Shown here piece after piece: positions 20,201 to 31,717 of a DNA stretch of 64,000 bases. The position numbers and the translations under genes are program-made. Origin of the DNA: Paramyrothecium sp. XJ0827 (Eukaryota > Ascomycota > Sordariomycetes > Hypocreales > Stachybotryaceae); contig JAJFPB010000004.1 in the NCBI GenBank assembly GCA_020881915.1, forward strand, positions 4,898,001 to 4,962,000, in the 5' to 3' direction. The notes beneath the pieces are model-generated. The model was not told where the DNA came from. It saw nothing but the letters and a program-made list of their open reading frames with translations, and made no database searches. Every line of letters begins with the position of its first letter. Positions within the stretch are counted from its first letter, which is position 1.

Positions 20201-21427
20201 CTAGTCAATCTGAATTCCAACTTTGCCGAAGTGCTTCTGGTCCAAAAGGTAACTGTAGGCCCTGGGATCTGTTAACTAAGATACCAAACTTTGCAAACGG
20301 GATTGTCTTACTCTTTGAGCTCGTCAAGCTTGAAGACGCGTTGATCAAGAACGGGCTTGATATCGTTGGCCTCGATGGCCCGAACCTATTTATGTTAGTG
20401 GCTGTTGGTCTGCAGCAAAGCTAGAAGAAGAAGCTTTTCAAGCCAGGCAACTCATGTCCAAAGTACATACCATTGCTTCAAATTGATCCCGGCTTCCAAC
20501 AACGATTGATCTGAGAATAGGCATACTGGCCAAGATCTCGGGGAAACCAGGTCCGGCGTCTCCCTGTCCAGCGATCCAGCCAATAACGGTGATGAGACCA
20601 TTAATAGTGACAGCTTTCAAACTCTGAGCCATAGTTATTGCGCCTCCAACCTCGATGACATAGTCAACACCAACACCTCCTGTAAGCCTTTTGGCCTCCT
20701 CTCCCCACTCCGGGGTTTCCTTATAGTTGATGACATGATCTGCTCCGAGTTTCTTCAAAACCTCAGCCTTGGCCGCAGAAGATGTCGTGGCGATGACGCG
20801 AGCCCCTGCCGCCTTCGCAAACTGCAGGCCAGAGATGCTCACACCTCCCGTGCCCTGAGTCAAAACCCAGTCGCCGGGAAGGACTGCTTTAAGCCCGTAT
20901 AGAGCATTCCACGCCGTTAGAGCGCTGCAGCTTAGTGTGGCGCCCTCCAGATAATTGAGGTTGTTTGGCATTTCTGCCAGTCCGTTTTCGTTGAAAATGC
21001 CGTACTGTCGCAGAGTGCCATCAATGCTACCACCTAATGCTGACCCCAAGACCTTTACGGTCAAAGGCCCACCGTAGTGTGCTTGGTTGAACAGTGTCAC
21101 AACCTTTGCACCTTTCTGAAAACGTGTGACTTTAGAACCAACTGCGACAACTTCTCCAGCTCCGTCAGAGCCTGGGACGACATCTGGCGCCAATGCGAAA
21201 GGATAAGTGCCCTGTGATGGTTAGTGGGTGGCGTCGGAGGTACGGTAAGGCATGCTTACCGCAGCAATCATAATGTCGCGGTAGTTGAGAGACGCTGCAT
21301 GGATTCTGACCAGTACTTCGTTGTCGGAAAGCTCATGGATAACGTGCTCTGTATCAAACTTGAGAGAGTCAAAGTTGCCCTTGGCTTCTCCGACCGTCCA
21401 GGTTTTCGTGGTTCTTGGTACGGACAT
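20201..21427 (-). CDS. Medium-chain dehydrogenase/reductase, quinone-oxidoreductase-like, 4 exons
   Basis: Exons (complement): 21260–21427, 20471–21211, 20312–20385, 20201–20261; introns of 48, 85 and 50 bp; 347 residues. The large second exon alone would end prematurely, and splicing recovers the family C-terminus (DIKPVLDQRVFKLDELKE, then FGKVGIQI). GroES-like N-terminal domain with SLNYRDIMIA and PGSDGAGEVVAVG, then a Rossmann domain with GTGGVSISGLQFAKAAG. The cysteine and histidine ligands of catalytic zinc in true alcohol dehydrogenases are not evident, pointing to a zinc-independent NADPH:quinone or enone reductase. It lies 0.5 kb from the transposon. With the Zn-cluster regulator and the second reductase it may form a small separate metabolic group. 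Confidence 0.85.
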
Positions 21428-22441
21428 GATGTCTGATGCAAAGCAGTGTTGATTTTAGAGTCTTAGAGAGTATAAATTGGAGGACAATTGACCGAATCGA
21501 AGCTTGGGTGAATAGTTGAGAAGATCGGACATCTTGGATCTTTATATTGATCATCGTGGTTCTCCTAGTACGGTGCAATTATTAATGCATTCGTTGCACC
21601 ACCCTCATCTTGTTGCTAATCATCTGCAAGTGGACCAAAAAGTGCCTCATCCTGGCATTCCGATGTTACGTGCGCCTCGAATCCCTTGCGGTCCTTCTGG
21701 CCAGGGTGTTTGAGTTGCATACCTTGCCACAAGACACTCGACGCATAGAGAATTATTAGGACGGCTGTGATCGAAGTGTGGTGTGCCAACCTTAGCTTGT
21801 GGGTCACTAACCGTTCCGTATCAATACGGCTAACTAGCTTTCACTAGCAGGCCCCCCCTTGGCCAATGCGCTGCATAAGTCAAGCTTTTATGAGTCGGCC
21901 AACCCACCCGGCCGCTCAACAAGCCGAAACAACAGATAGAGGTAACAAGCCCCTACGTAGGAACTAAGAAGGCATGTTTAAGCTGCAAGCTTCGTGGGTT
22001 CTCGTTGGGAATAGGGGATTATATTTCCGTTGTACTATGGTGTAGCCAAGGAGCTCTTGGAAGATCCCTGATGGCTCTAACTAGTTGGCTCCACAAGGCC
22101 TTGTACATTCTTCTCGAAATTACCATCTGAGAAGCCGAATAATCTAAGCCGGATGGATTCTAGTGCGACAAGCTGCCTCAAGATTGCCCCCCAGCTGTCC
22201 GTCCCTCAAGCCAACTTTTGGGCCAGTTTGGCTTGGCTTACGCAGCGCATGCCTCTCTGGCCGGGCCATCTGCAGGTCGGGCTGTGTGATGGATGCAGGG
22301 ATACGGTCGTTCGTCGCCATGGGTCACTGTGGCTGGAGCACAGGAAGAAGCAATCCTTCGAAAATAAATTGACGGTGGTGAACAAGAACGAAGGTGGCAT
22401 CAACACGACGTCACTGGATACTTTCATGCATCAACCCTCTA
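21428..22441. other. Intergenic region
   Basis: Upstream region of the reductase gene and downstream of the regulator gene. Only overlapping short frames; no gene called. CCAAT-like GGCCAATG near 21860. Confidence 0.4.
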
Positions 22442-23655
22442 TTAACCTACTGATACAACACCTGAATCCGCTGTGAGTAGTCGTGGTAAACTCATTGATG
22501 CTGAGGCTTCTGACGCAAAGATGAGATCACTCGGCCACTTCAGAACATCTCTCCACTCATCTCCAAGGATCCTGATGATGTATCCCAGAAGTCCGCGTGG
22601 CCAGTCCCTCAAGCACCAATGTTCCTGATAGAAGCTCATCAAGACAGCAAAGTGAGCCAGGACAGCGAGCGCCACGGGGTGTTTCGCCGAGCACAAGTCT
22701 AGATATTTCTGATGTACCTCGAGTCCCCAGCCCCAAATCAACTTGCCCGGCTCGGGGTCCGCGGGATTGTCCGAGAGCGTTGCAATGCGGCGGAACAGTA
22801 CTTTGGCCGCGTGAAGGCATGCGGCCCGTTGTTCCCCCGAACACCGATGCTCTATGCACTCCCGGAGAGAAGCAAGCTGTGGATACCTCACTTCAAGATC
22901 TTTCCGAGTGTCTTGGCGATTGGCGTTGAACTTGGTCAGGAGCCATGATTCCGAGATGGCTAATGGAGAGAAGTTGTGCTGCACGAAACACAAGGTAGAC
23001 CTGCTAAAGTGGAGCGCATTTAGCAGCTCCTCGACAGGATCGAAACGTGCCTGGGAGCGTATGCGCGGGGGGCGAAAGATAGGTTCCGCCACCGCATACA
23101 TCGATGTGAAGGCAGAGAACCCCAGCAGGGCTTGATGCTGCGTCTCGTCAAGAGACTCGAAATGCGGCCTGGCGCGGGTGATTGCGGCTTGTTGGTGAGC
23201 AACGGCTCTAGCGTACCACTTAGTCTGGGACTGATCATCACTGTAGAGCTGTAGAGCCGTGAGGCCCAGGATACTATTCAGCAGGTAATGGTGAGAAAAG
23301 CCCAAGCGGACAAGGTCGTATTGGATACGCTTCGTCGTCTCCGACATGTCGCCTGTGACGGGATACCGGTGCCAGTGCTCCAGCAGCTCGAGATCAGCTA
23401 GACTGTCCTCATTAAGCGGCGTCCTCGTCAGGGTAGGAGACGAAAAGCTGCACGAGATGTTGGCCCGCTTGCATTGAAGGCATTGCGGATGCACCTCGTT
23501 GCACTACAGGGTTTCAGCTGTGGGTTTCGCCTAACAACGCAGACCAGGGACAGCAAAGGGCGGGCTGACTGTACCTTGGCGTGCCTTTCCTTGCATTGAA
23601 GACAGCCTTCTCGAGACTTCCTGTGCCCCTTACGTTTTCTAATCATATTTGTCAT
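22442..23655 (-). CDS. Zn(II)2Cys6 transcription factor, 2 exons
   Basis: Exons (complement): 23575–23655 and 22442–23503, with a 71-bp intron; 380 residues. The intron splits the DNA-binding motif. Spliced, it reads GCLQCKERHAK then CNEVHPQCLQCKRANISC, a complete CX2CX6CX6CX2CX6C cluster preceded by a basic stretch RKRKGHRKSR. The remainder (ADLELLEHWHRYPVTG, HHYLLNSILGLTALQL) resembles the C-terminal domain of the short UPC2/ECM22-like class. Nuclear regulator. It sits between two medium-chain reductase genes and is divergent from the right one with 510 bp between starts, so it may control them. Target and ligand are unknown. Confidence 0.85.
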
Positions 23656-24165
23656 CGGCCGTCTTGTCGTGTTATGGAGAGATGGATCGAGCGTCGTACG
23701 GGGGGGCCGTATGAATACGGGACTGGAGTGCGGGGACTAAGTTTATGTATGATTGGGTTCAAGCTAGCAGACCATGCGGCCAGACTTCGTTAGTCGCTTA
23801 CCAATCAGGGGGTCCTTGCAAATTGGTCTGAGGATACATGAGGCGAGAGATGGGCTTGGGCTGGTGTCCACAGTGTGGCTTTGACTTTTCGGTTTAGGTC
23901 TTGATATGTCCGAAATGCCGGCGCAACAGGTCTAGAGACGGTTAGATCTGGGTAGCCGCAAGCTTCTGCAACACTGCGATGGGTACACGTCACGGCCATT
24001 CGCTGGACGGTTTAAGTCAACGGAATGCAAAAGCTCGAGCTTTCCCACTCTTGACATGAAGCGTCTACGGCAATGCCATGTTCTCAACTTCACGCACTAG
24101 TACCGGTTTTCTTCTTCTTTTTCCTCTGTTTATTACCATATTCAGTTTCGAATTCCGAAATAGCC
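23656..24165. promoter_or_regulatory. Divergent promoter between regulator and ToxD-like reductase
   Basis: 510 bp. Close-set CGG half-sites occur at 23697–23720: TACGG (23697–23701), CCGTA (23707–23711) and TACGG (23716–23720), the pattern expected for Zn2Cys6 binding. A T-rich tract lies at 24110–24125. The regulatory role is inferred. Confidence 0.35.
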
Positions 24166-25280
24166 ATGTCTCAAAGGGCTCTTTTACTCGAGGAGGTGGG
24201 CAAGCCATTGGTCCTTGGGGACAGGCCAATCCCGCAGCCTGACAGGAATCAGTTACTGGTCAAGGTTCTTGCTACCGGCCGTAAGTCTTGAAGGAATCCC
24301 ACCGCAAAGTGCAGGAGGACCTAGCTGACTGACGTTGAGTAAATCCCCACGACCAGAGAACCCGCGATGACGGCCTCTTCGTCACGAGTTGGCCATATGT
24401 CATTGCTAGCGATCTTGTCGGAGAAGTCGTGAGCATGGGAGCGGGAGAGTATGCTGCCAAATTCAGCGTTGGTGAATGTGTTTTTGGTCACACCTTTGCC
24501 GAGGGCGGCTTCCACAATGACTTCAACGGAGCGCAGCAATATGCGCTTGTTGATGCGAGGTTTGTAGGCAGGGTCGCCGATAGTGGGCTGAGCAACGATG
24601 AGGCATCTACCATTCCAGTCATTGTGTTGGCTGCCTTTATTGCTCTCTTCGCAAGCTCTGGCCTTGGCTTGCCCCCTCCTTTCACACCGGAAGCAAAGTC
24701 TTTTGAGTATGCCGACGCCACGATTCTCATCATTGGGGGCGGCTCCAACACTGGACGAGCCACAGTCGAGCTTGCCAGATTAGCAGGAATAGGCCGAATC
24801 ATCGCAGTTGCCGGTCATGGCAACGAAGCGAACCTCAAGTCTATCGGGGCTACTCACGTCATTGACCGACGAGCCCCGGACGTCCTGGACCGGATCCGTT
24901 CCATCACTGGAGATGAACTGATCTATGCCATTGACACGGTCAATGCCGGTGTGGAACAAGAACTAGGCGTCGCGGCGCTGTCGAACACCAAGAAGGGTAC
25001 ATTGATCACTCTTCGTCGATCTGATGGAGTCTTTGAACCTGCCCGGATAGGTTTCAAGGCCGCTGGGTATGAACGCAGACTTGTATTTGGCATATCTCCA
25101 ATGCACCCAGAAGTGACGTTAGGGTTCTGGCAGGAGGTCCCCCAATGGTTCAAAGACGCGAAACTGAGGCCAAGTAGTTTTAGGATTATCAAGGGATTAG
25201 ATGCGGATGCTGTCAACAAGGCACTGGACCAGTATCGAGACGGGAGGGGGACAAAGGTCAATATCCACCCTTGGGAGTAA
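24166..25280 (+). CDS. ToxD-like medium-chain enoyl/zinc-binding-type oxidoreductase, 2 exons
   Basis: Exons 24166–24280 and 24340–25280, with a 59-bp intron; 351 residues. The start at MSQRALLLEEVGKP is chosen over an in-frame ATG at 24073 because the intervening residues are hydrophobic and unrelated to the family. Splicing gives ATGLNPHDQRTRD, the usual GroES-domain junction. The nucleotide-binding domain carries IIGGGSNTGRATVELARLAG. Members include trans-acting enoyl reductases (ToxD, LovC-like) and stand-alone quinone or enone reductases. It has no zinc-ligand signature. It might act on a polyketide-type intermediate, but the nearby SwnK makes no double bond needing it. It is more likely part of the local reductase/regulator group. 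Confidence 0.85.
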
Positions 25281-26112
25281 AGCAGCGATAAGTACTAAGT
25301 AGCATGCCGAGTAACCTCTGAGAAGCATACATCCTTTTAAGAGGTGACGTTTGAGCTATTCTAGAGTATTGATGGTACTTGAGAGCGCACTTGGTCACAG
25401 AGTACTCCTACACCATACACGGTAAATGAAATCTTCGCTATGTTGACAGAGGTGTATGGTGCAGAGCGGGAGCATTCGGGTACCTGATCAATCGTGTCAC
25501 TAGTACTGAATATTTGGTGTTGCTCGAGGCAATGAGAAATGCGTTTGCCACTTCTTAAAAAAGGCTCCTTTTATCCAAGCATGCCATTGGCATAGATTAA
25601 ATAGACATCCCACGATGCCGGTCAGATTAAACAATGCCATCCGGCGGCGTGACCCGTAGTGAGATGGAGCCTTCAGCTCGTTATTTTGTTCTGACAGGCC
25701 CTTAGCTGATCACACGCGGTTCTCGGCAGAAAAGACCGGAAACACTCAAAAGTCAGTGGCCGTCTTGGTCGCATTGCACAACAGCTTAGCTATGATTAGG
25801 CCTTGACGAGATCCTTGGGGGATCCAAGGACCTCCACCCCCATTAATTGAGTGACAGCCTACTTTAGTACGAATCTAGGTCACAATTATTAATAATGAAG
25901 TCCAGGTGTTCAGCAACTAAGACGGCTGACAATGAATGGATTAGATGTCCGTCGGCCTTCACTTATAATCTCTCCATGCACCAACTAATTTCCCCTGGCT
26001 TCCGAACGCCGTGCAAAGAGCCTACATATTAACGCTGCCCACTATCATCTCTTGTGTTTTACACCTCATGGATTCTGAGGGTAGTTTTCTGCAAATATAC
26101 CACGCCATCAAT
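25281..26112. other. Intergenic region
   Basis: About 830 bp, no gene seen. Upstream region of the alpha/beta hydrolase; a purine/pyrimidine-mixed sequence without repeats. Confidence 0.4.
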
Positions 26113-27131
26113 ATGCCTCGACACTCGAGCTCGATCGATAGCACTGATTTGTTCTACCGCTATTATGATCCACAAAATCGGCCGCCTCCTTTCGATGCGA
26201 AAGAACAGTCTCATTCAGCGCGAGCGCCGACACTCGTGTTTCTCCACCAATGGCCTCTTTCATCTCGCATGTTTGATTCGATCTTGCTGAGTCTATGTGA
26301 GACGCACAGGTTCCGAATCATCGCCCCTGACAGACGCGGCTTTGGAAAAAGCGAGTGGAGCGGCAACGGCATTGGAAATGGCATTGGGTACACAGAACTT
26401 GGGGGTGACGTTGCCGGCCTGCTGGAAGAACTCCAGCCAGGCGCTTTTGTCTTCATTGCCACCAGCATGGGCACGGGCGAAGCGCTTCTCGCGTATAATA
26501 CGAGCCCTTACGTCCAGAAAAACTGTCAAGTAGAGACAAGAGGCCACATTATCGAAGCAAGTAGACTGATCACATGATAGGGTATGATTTGGATCAGCAC
26601 CTGCCTCCCATATCCTGTCGCCTCTCTCAGAAACCCGAACGCTTTGCCCCGCAGCGTCTGGGATGCGACGCTGGTGTCACTGAGAGATGATAGATCCAAC
26701 TTTATTGCCAATGGCTTTAATGGTTCTTTTGGAGTTGGAACTTCCGGTCCAATATCAGAAAAAGAAACTGCTTTTTATGAACGAATTTTTTTCGAGGCTG
26801 ATCCAATGGCTGTCGAGCGATGCCTGCAGATTTATACGTCCGAAGATCTGACGGAGATGATACAGACTTTTGGTCAAACCTTTGACAAACCTTTTCTGCT
26901 TATCCATGGTGGGAGCGATGGGGGCGTACCTGCTGAGGCGAGTGCTAAGCTCATCCAAAAGCTGGTTGCCCAGGCAAGGCTTCATTTGTACGAAGGAGGA
27001 GGGCACGGTAGGTTGACGCTGTCTCCATAACAGGAGCACAAGGCTAATTCTTTCCCGAAGTCCTAGTTCTTCGTTACGCAGACCGTCTGCGAAACGACAT
27101 TCTCGAATTTGTTGGAAGCCTTGAAATATAG
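26113..27131 (+). CDS. Alpha/beta hydrolase, 3 exons
   Basis: Exons 26113–26529, 26581–27007 and 27061–27131 (304 residues); introns of 51 and 53 bp. The ATG at 26113 (MPRHSSSIDSTDLFYR) matches the normal family start; an upstream in-frame ATG at 26068 is possible. Landmarks: oxyanion region HQWPLSS, DRRGFGKSEW, the nucleophile elbow in ATSMGTG (Ser), acid in GGSDGGVPAE, and a catalytic histidine in GGGH just before the last intron. The third exon recovers the family tail RLRNDILEFV. The odd tandem GNGIGNGIG follows the DRRGFG block. It is a cytosolic esterase, lipase or dehalogenase-like enzyme of unknown substrate, close to the reductase group and the lactamase-fold gene. Confidence 0.83.
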
Positions 27132-27762
27132 AGGATCAGCGAGGGTTGCCGGACTATAACTTGAGTGGCAAGAGAAAGATGACATTCATCTCCCATATTC
27201 GGCATAGAGCACGGGAGCATAACAGTATCTTGGGTGGTTAATAGGGTATGAATGTCTCTAGTGAATTTGTGACCTTCTGCCTAAGGCAAACGTTACTTGG
27301 AACATCCCTGAGTTTATCATGCAAGTATCAGGGCGTAATTGTGCCAAGCTGAAAAATTGCACTCGATCTTTCTTTGGTTCGGCATTACCTTACATGCTGA
27401 ACAAGGTGCATCAAGATCTGGGTTCTGCAATTGCAGATGAGGCAAGTGCGTATATGGTCATGAGATTACTGGATTTTCCTGGTCCGCCGTGCCATTCCAA
27501 ACCTTTTCGTGGGAGCAAATATAGAGGTTAGCTGCGTAAGTAATGGGATGAAATGCACGATGATCAATTAAAAACTAGAGGTTATGCGTTGCAGATGGCT
27601 TGGTTATTGGTGGATCATTAAGAGCTCTTGAAAATGGGATTAGTGAGAAGCTAATCAAGATAAAGATAACATTGATGTGATATCTATGGCTTTTTCCAAA
27701 TTGAACAGGCAGTAATGCAGATTCGTGCCAAAACTGTCGATCTATCGCCCGCAATGATCAAG
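27132..27762. other. Intergenic region between convergent hydrolase genes
   Basis: About 630 bp. A 70-codon frame at 27319–27531 lacks family features and is not called. Nothing else seen. Confidence 0.4.
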
Positions 27763-28605
27763 TTACGGCTGCTTGACTAATACGGCACCTGCCCAAAGAG
27801 ATCCAGGATTCAGACGCTCGGGATAGATCTCCAGCATGCGTTCATATATTTCTTCAGCGGAACCAGTGTTGGAACTGATCTTATCAAAGTTCTCCAAGTA
27901 CGTCTTCGTCTCTTGGATTGCTTCGGGCCCGAACCCCTTGCTTGGATCGCTATGCCCGCCCACGACGTTATCAGCACCAAGTGAGGCTATCTTGTCCAGT
28001 GCAGCAATCCACTCCCTTCGCTTGTTGGCTGTTCCCGACTCTCCCAAGTACGGGTGAGTGTTTGAGTACACGGCATCGCCCGTCACAGCAAGCTTGATGG
28101 ACGGGACCCAAAGAGTCGTCGTGTCATCTGTATCCGTGTGGCCAGTCCTGATGATTTCCAGTTTCTTGCCTTCTAGTTCAAAATAGTCCTGAACAAGAGG
28201 CTCTGCGACTTTAAGCGATTTGGGAATCTGGTTGGGGAATAGCTTCTCCCACAACCCTGTCAGACGCTCCGGCGCAATCTCGCGTTCCATTTTGGCCACA
28301 ACTTCGGGTGTTGCGACCAGGATGGCGTCCGGAAACCGTTCCAGTATGAGTGAGCTACCAAAGAAATGGTCGCCATGGGCATGAGTGACGTAGATGTGTG
28401 TGATGTTGTGTCCGCCTGCTAGAATCCAGTCCAGAAGATCATGTGACGCCTCGGAGGTCAATTGAGCGTCAACCAATACAGCGGACCTCGCTCCGTAGAT
28501 CAAGGTAGAAGTGGTCGGAACCCACTTCAGGTTGTCGTGACCAGCTGGCCCTGCTCGAGTGGCCGAAGGACGTTTGCTGAAAAAGACTTTGTACTGCAGG
28601 CTCAT
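27763..28605 (-). CDS. Metallo-beta-lactamase-fold hydrolase
   Basis: Intronless, 280 residues. Zinc-binding motif THAHGDHFFG at residues 74–83 (HxHxDH), a third histidine in RTGHTDTDD, the bridging aspartate in VTGDAVYSN and a final histidine in VVGGHSDP. No signal peptide, so it is probably cytosolic. Family members hydrolyse lactones, thioesters or beta-lactams, or detoxify xenobiotics. In fungal clusters, stand-alone members often release polyketide products, but SwnK has its own reductive release domain, so no such need is apparent here. It is convergent with the alpha/beta hydrolase. The upstream 2.1 kb is empty. Confidence 0.88.
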   Translation of the reverse strand: MSLQYKVFFSKRPSATRAGPAGHDNLKWVPTTSTLIYGARSAVLVDAQLTSEASHDLLDWILAGGHNITHIYVTHAHGDHFFGSSLILERFPDAILVATPEVVAKMEREIAPERLTGLWEKLFPNQIPKSLKVAEPLVQDYFELEGKKLEIIRTGHTDTDDTTTLWVPSIKLAVTGDAVYSNTHPYLGESGTANKRREWIAALDKIASLGADNVVGGHSDPSKGFGPEAIQETKTYLENFDKISSNTGSAEEIYERMLEIYPERLNPGSLWAGAVLVKQP

Positions 28606-30739
28606 TTTCAGGGGCTTAGATGTGGTTCAAAAGTTGGTATGGATGGCCAGTAACGGCCCCTTCCAAGCGGCATCGCAGTTTTATATCATTGGCCGCTGGT
28701 GGGTGAGTAATGCAAGTGCACATCGTCGAAGGGCAAGCCGCCATGTTCAGTAATCAAAGCAGCTGAAAACAAGTAAAATTTCGGCCAGCCTTTGGAAGCT
28801 GACCAAGCACTCAAGTCAAGGTGGATGATAGTTGAACACTTTACACGTTGTTGTCATAATGCCGTATGTATACGGTAGTAGTCAGTCCTGCACTCAACCC
28901 AATCGGGCAGAAACCGGCCGTTTCGACTATTCCGTCATTCTGGGGCCCGGTTGTGAACCGAGGCATGCTGGGTTGCCGACCCACTTCACAAAGCCACTCC
29001 AAACTACTCTGTAGGTGGGACATGTCATGATTCAGGAATAACCGGTCGCCATAGCACCCCCAAATGTTGCTGAAGGGCTGAGACTGCTGAAGTCCGGTCC
29101 GGCTTTTAAGATTGGCTCTTAGTTGAGACAAGACCGCCGTGCTAGTTCTCTTGTGGTTTGCTGTCAAAATGCTCATCCCCTTTGAATGGGGCCAATAGTA
29201 GTGCCTACATGCTAGCGAGCCTTAGTCTGTCCATCTGAAAGGATTCGCATTCCATGCCCAAATCATTGTACGTCCGGGAAGGAAAATTTGGACCGCAACC
29301 TCACTGCTAATGACATCACTACTCAATCCTTGCCTGAATCTTCGAGCCCAAAGACACTGAATTTCCCTTCACAGGCTCATGCGCCTTGCTGGCGTTGATC
29401 GAAATACAGACACCAAAATCGAGGGGCATGGTTTGTTTCGGACTATTCATGACAGAGAATGGACCACATTGACAAGCAGGTGTTGTGTGCTGTAAAAGAA
29501 GAAGGCAGTCACCACGTGGGTCCAATCGTTCGATGTGCGGCCACAACTAGGGGGTTCCAGGCTATGTTTTAGGAGATATAGGTTAGTCAAGATCTTATTG
29601 GGCCCTGGCGCTCTGAAGCGTTCTCCAAAGAGCCATCCAAAAATCATTGTGGAGCATTTCGCGTCACTGGTGGTGGCAAACTGCGCCCTACCCTGGACGA
29701 TGTAATTAATTGAATGATTTCGTATTTGCAATGCTTTAAATTATTCACCTTTCGTCACTCAACTTGGGAGAAGGGCAGCACTTCAAGGTCTTTTTTAAGT
29801 TTTCCTTGTTTTATATAAAAAGAGCGACCTGGTGCCTAAAATATTTTTTGTTCAAGAATTAGTCCACACGGACAACGGAATTGAGCGTGAGAATATGGAG
29901 CAAGTGTCGCTTACCCTCGGATGTTTGAGAATTAATATCCACCAAGGTATCTTGGTCTGGGTGTACTAAGTAATATTGGGAAAGAAAGACGAGGAGTACG
30001 AGAGCGATCACAGTGCAAAATCAAGGAGGAGACGGGTTGGGTGGAGGCAGCGGCTCGTGCCCCCTGTACGATGCAATCTCAGCGTCTTGGCGTCAGCTCA
30101 CAAACCAAACTTCCGGTAGATGACTGCATGATTCGACCAGTTTCGCTGAGCTAGAATACAATAGAGTTAAAGGAGGATTAGGCTTATGCCAACAAACCCT
30201 GTGCCGGCTGTACGAGGTTAATATCCTTGTCTGACGCAGGCCTTTTCGGCGGTCCGCTTGAGCTCGCTATTTTGTATTTTGCCGCATCGAAATGGCAAAT
30301 ATTACGGTGCCAGACCAATTAATAATATAGGTATAAAAGTTTATTCCTCTTTTATTCCTCTTTTGTTCCTTAGGCATCCCAGCAGCAACGCATGCAATTC
30401 CTGGGCGTGGGCACACATCCCATTCTATCAGGTCATTAACCACGCAAATCTAGTTCTTGGAATACTGGAGCATAAAAATCCTTCCTTTAGTTCAGGATTT
30501 CTAGTTTCACACGACAGTGCCATAGTACTGTACAGCCATGGCTGAGGTAGCCACTTCAATAACTATGCTCGCTCGGCCATGTCCAACATTGGTCAAGGGG
30601 CTGACATGGGTGCCATACACTAACAGAATCCTCACTCCGTCGGCAAAATCCTGCAGGCTATATAATCCACCGTAGCTGCAAATTTACAAGAGCTTTCCCT
30701 CTCTGCGTAGCCTCAATCAAGGACTTGGCGTGAACCACG
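28606..30739. other. 2.1-kb gene-poor region with GH16 promoter
   Basis: Only short frames with no recognisable protein character on either strand. AT-rich patches around 29730–29860 and 30290–30360. The right end holds the GH16 promoter with a TATATAAT element (listed separately). Confidence 0.45.
30659..30666 (+). promoter_or_regulatory. Putative TATA box of the GH16 gene
   Basis: A TATATAAT-type element ends about 74 bp before the ATG at 30740, a usual distance for a fungal core promoter. Inferred from position and sequence. Confidence 0.4.
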
Positions 30740-31717
30740 ATGCATTCTCTGAACGCTGCCCTCATTTCGCCCTTGCTGGCCGCTCTGGCCCTTGCCCAGA
30801 CTGTCGTCGACGATTCGCAATGCGATTGTTATCTCATTGACGGATCGGCGCCAACGTACTACAAAGACCATGGGTTCTGGGACTTCCGTTCCCTATCGGA
30901 GCATGCCGTCCCTTCGCCGCCGGCTGTGCCTAATACTGTTCAAGGCAACATAGACGCCGACTTTCCCAGCGCTTACCTCAATTGGAACTCAGAGTTCACT
31001 GAATATTGGGGACCCCAAAACTGGGAGAATGGCAATGCTACATTCCCCAACGTCAATTCGTACAACAACCTGTATATCTCGCGCAATGATGGCGGAGAGA
31101 GCGATACCATGTTAACCATGCGCACCGCCCGTGTTGCTCAGGGTTTCCAGACATCGGCCGAGTTCGAGTCCAGGTGGCTGAATGACCACGCTTCCATGCG
31201 GATGCATGCCAAAACCCACGGCTCCCCTGGCGCCTGCACTGCCATGTTCAGTTTCCTCTGGGCGGACCGCTACGAGGACCGCCAAGAGTCCGACATTGAA
31301 GTCCTGACCAACGACCCCACCAACCAAATTCACTACACAAATCAGCCTTCCTACATCGAAGAAACCGAAACGGTCGTTGAGGGAGCGAGTAATCAGCTCA
31401 CCATCCCAAATGGCGCCACTTGGGATGACTGGCACACGCACCGTCTTGACTGGACGCCCGGCATGACCACGTGGAGCTTCGACGGGCAGGAAGTGTTCGC
31501 TATGTCCTTCCAAGCACCCAAGGACCCTAGCCAAATCGTCTTCAACGCATGGAGTGACGGCAAGCCCGGCTGGACTGGCATGATGCCTGTTGGAGGTGCA
31601 GCCTATCAGGAGATACAATGGATTGAGATTCTTGCGAATGTTACGACGAAGGAGTCGTGTCCTAGGGTGTGCAGCGTTGATCTTTCACCGGAATTGGGCA
31701 AGCCTGTAAGAATTTGA
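30740..31717 (+). CDS. Secreted glycoside hydrolase family 16 protein
   Basis: Intronless, 325 residues. An N-terminal hydrophobic segment (ALISPLLAALALAQ) forms a signal peptide with cleavage likely near residue 19. The GH16 active-site motif is present as ESDIEVLT (E183, D185, E187), matching the ExDxE pattern with nucleophile and acid/base glutamates. Aromatic residues around DDWHTHRLDWTPGMTTWSFDG match the beta-sandwich strands that follow the catalytic motif. It probably hydrolyses or transglycosylates beta-1,3(4)-glucans in wall or plant material outside the cell. It lacks a GPI tail or carbohydrate-binding module. Cysteines near the N-terminus (QCDC) and C-terminus (CPRVC) may form a disulfide. 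Confidence 0.9.
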   Translation: MHSLNAALISPLLAALALAQTVVDDSQCDCYLIDGSAPTYYKDHGFWDFRSLSEHAVPSPPAVPNTVQGNIDADFPSAYLNWNSEFTEYWGPQNWENGNATFPNVNSYNNLYISRNDGGESDTMLTMRTARVAQGFQTSAEFESRWLNDHASMRMHAKTHGSPGACTAMFSFLWADRYEDRQESDIEVLTNDPTNQIHYTNQPSYIEETETVVEGASNQLTIPNGATWDDWHTHRLDWTPGMTTWSFDGQEVFAMSFQAPKDPSQIVFNAWSDGKPGWTGMMPVGGAAYQEIQWIEILANVTTKESCPRVCSVDLSPELGKPVRI

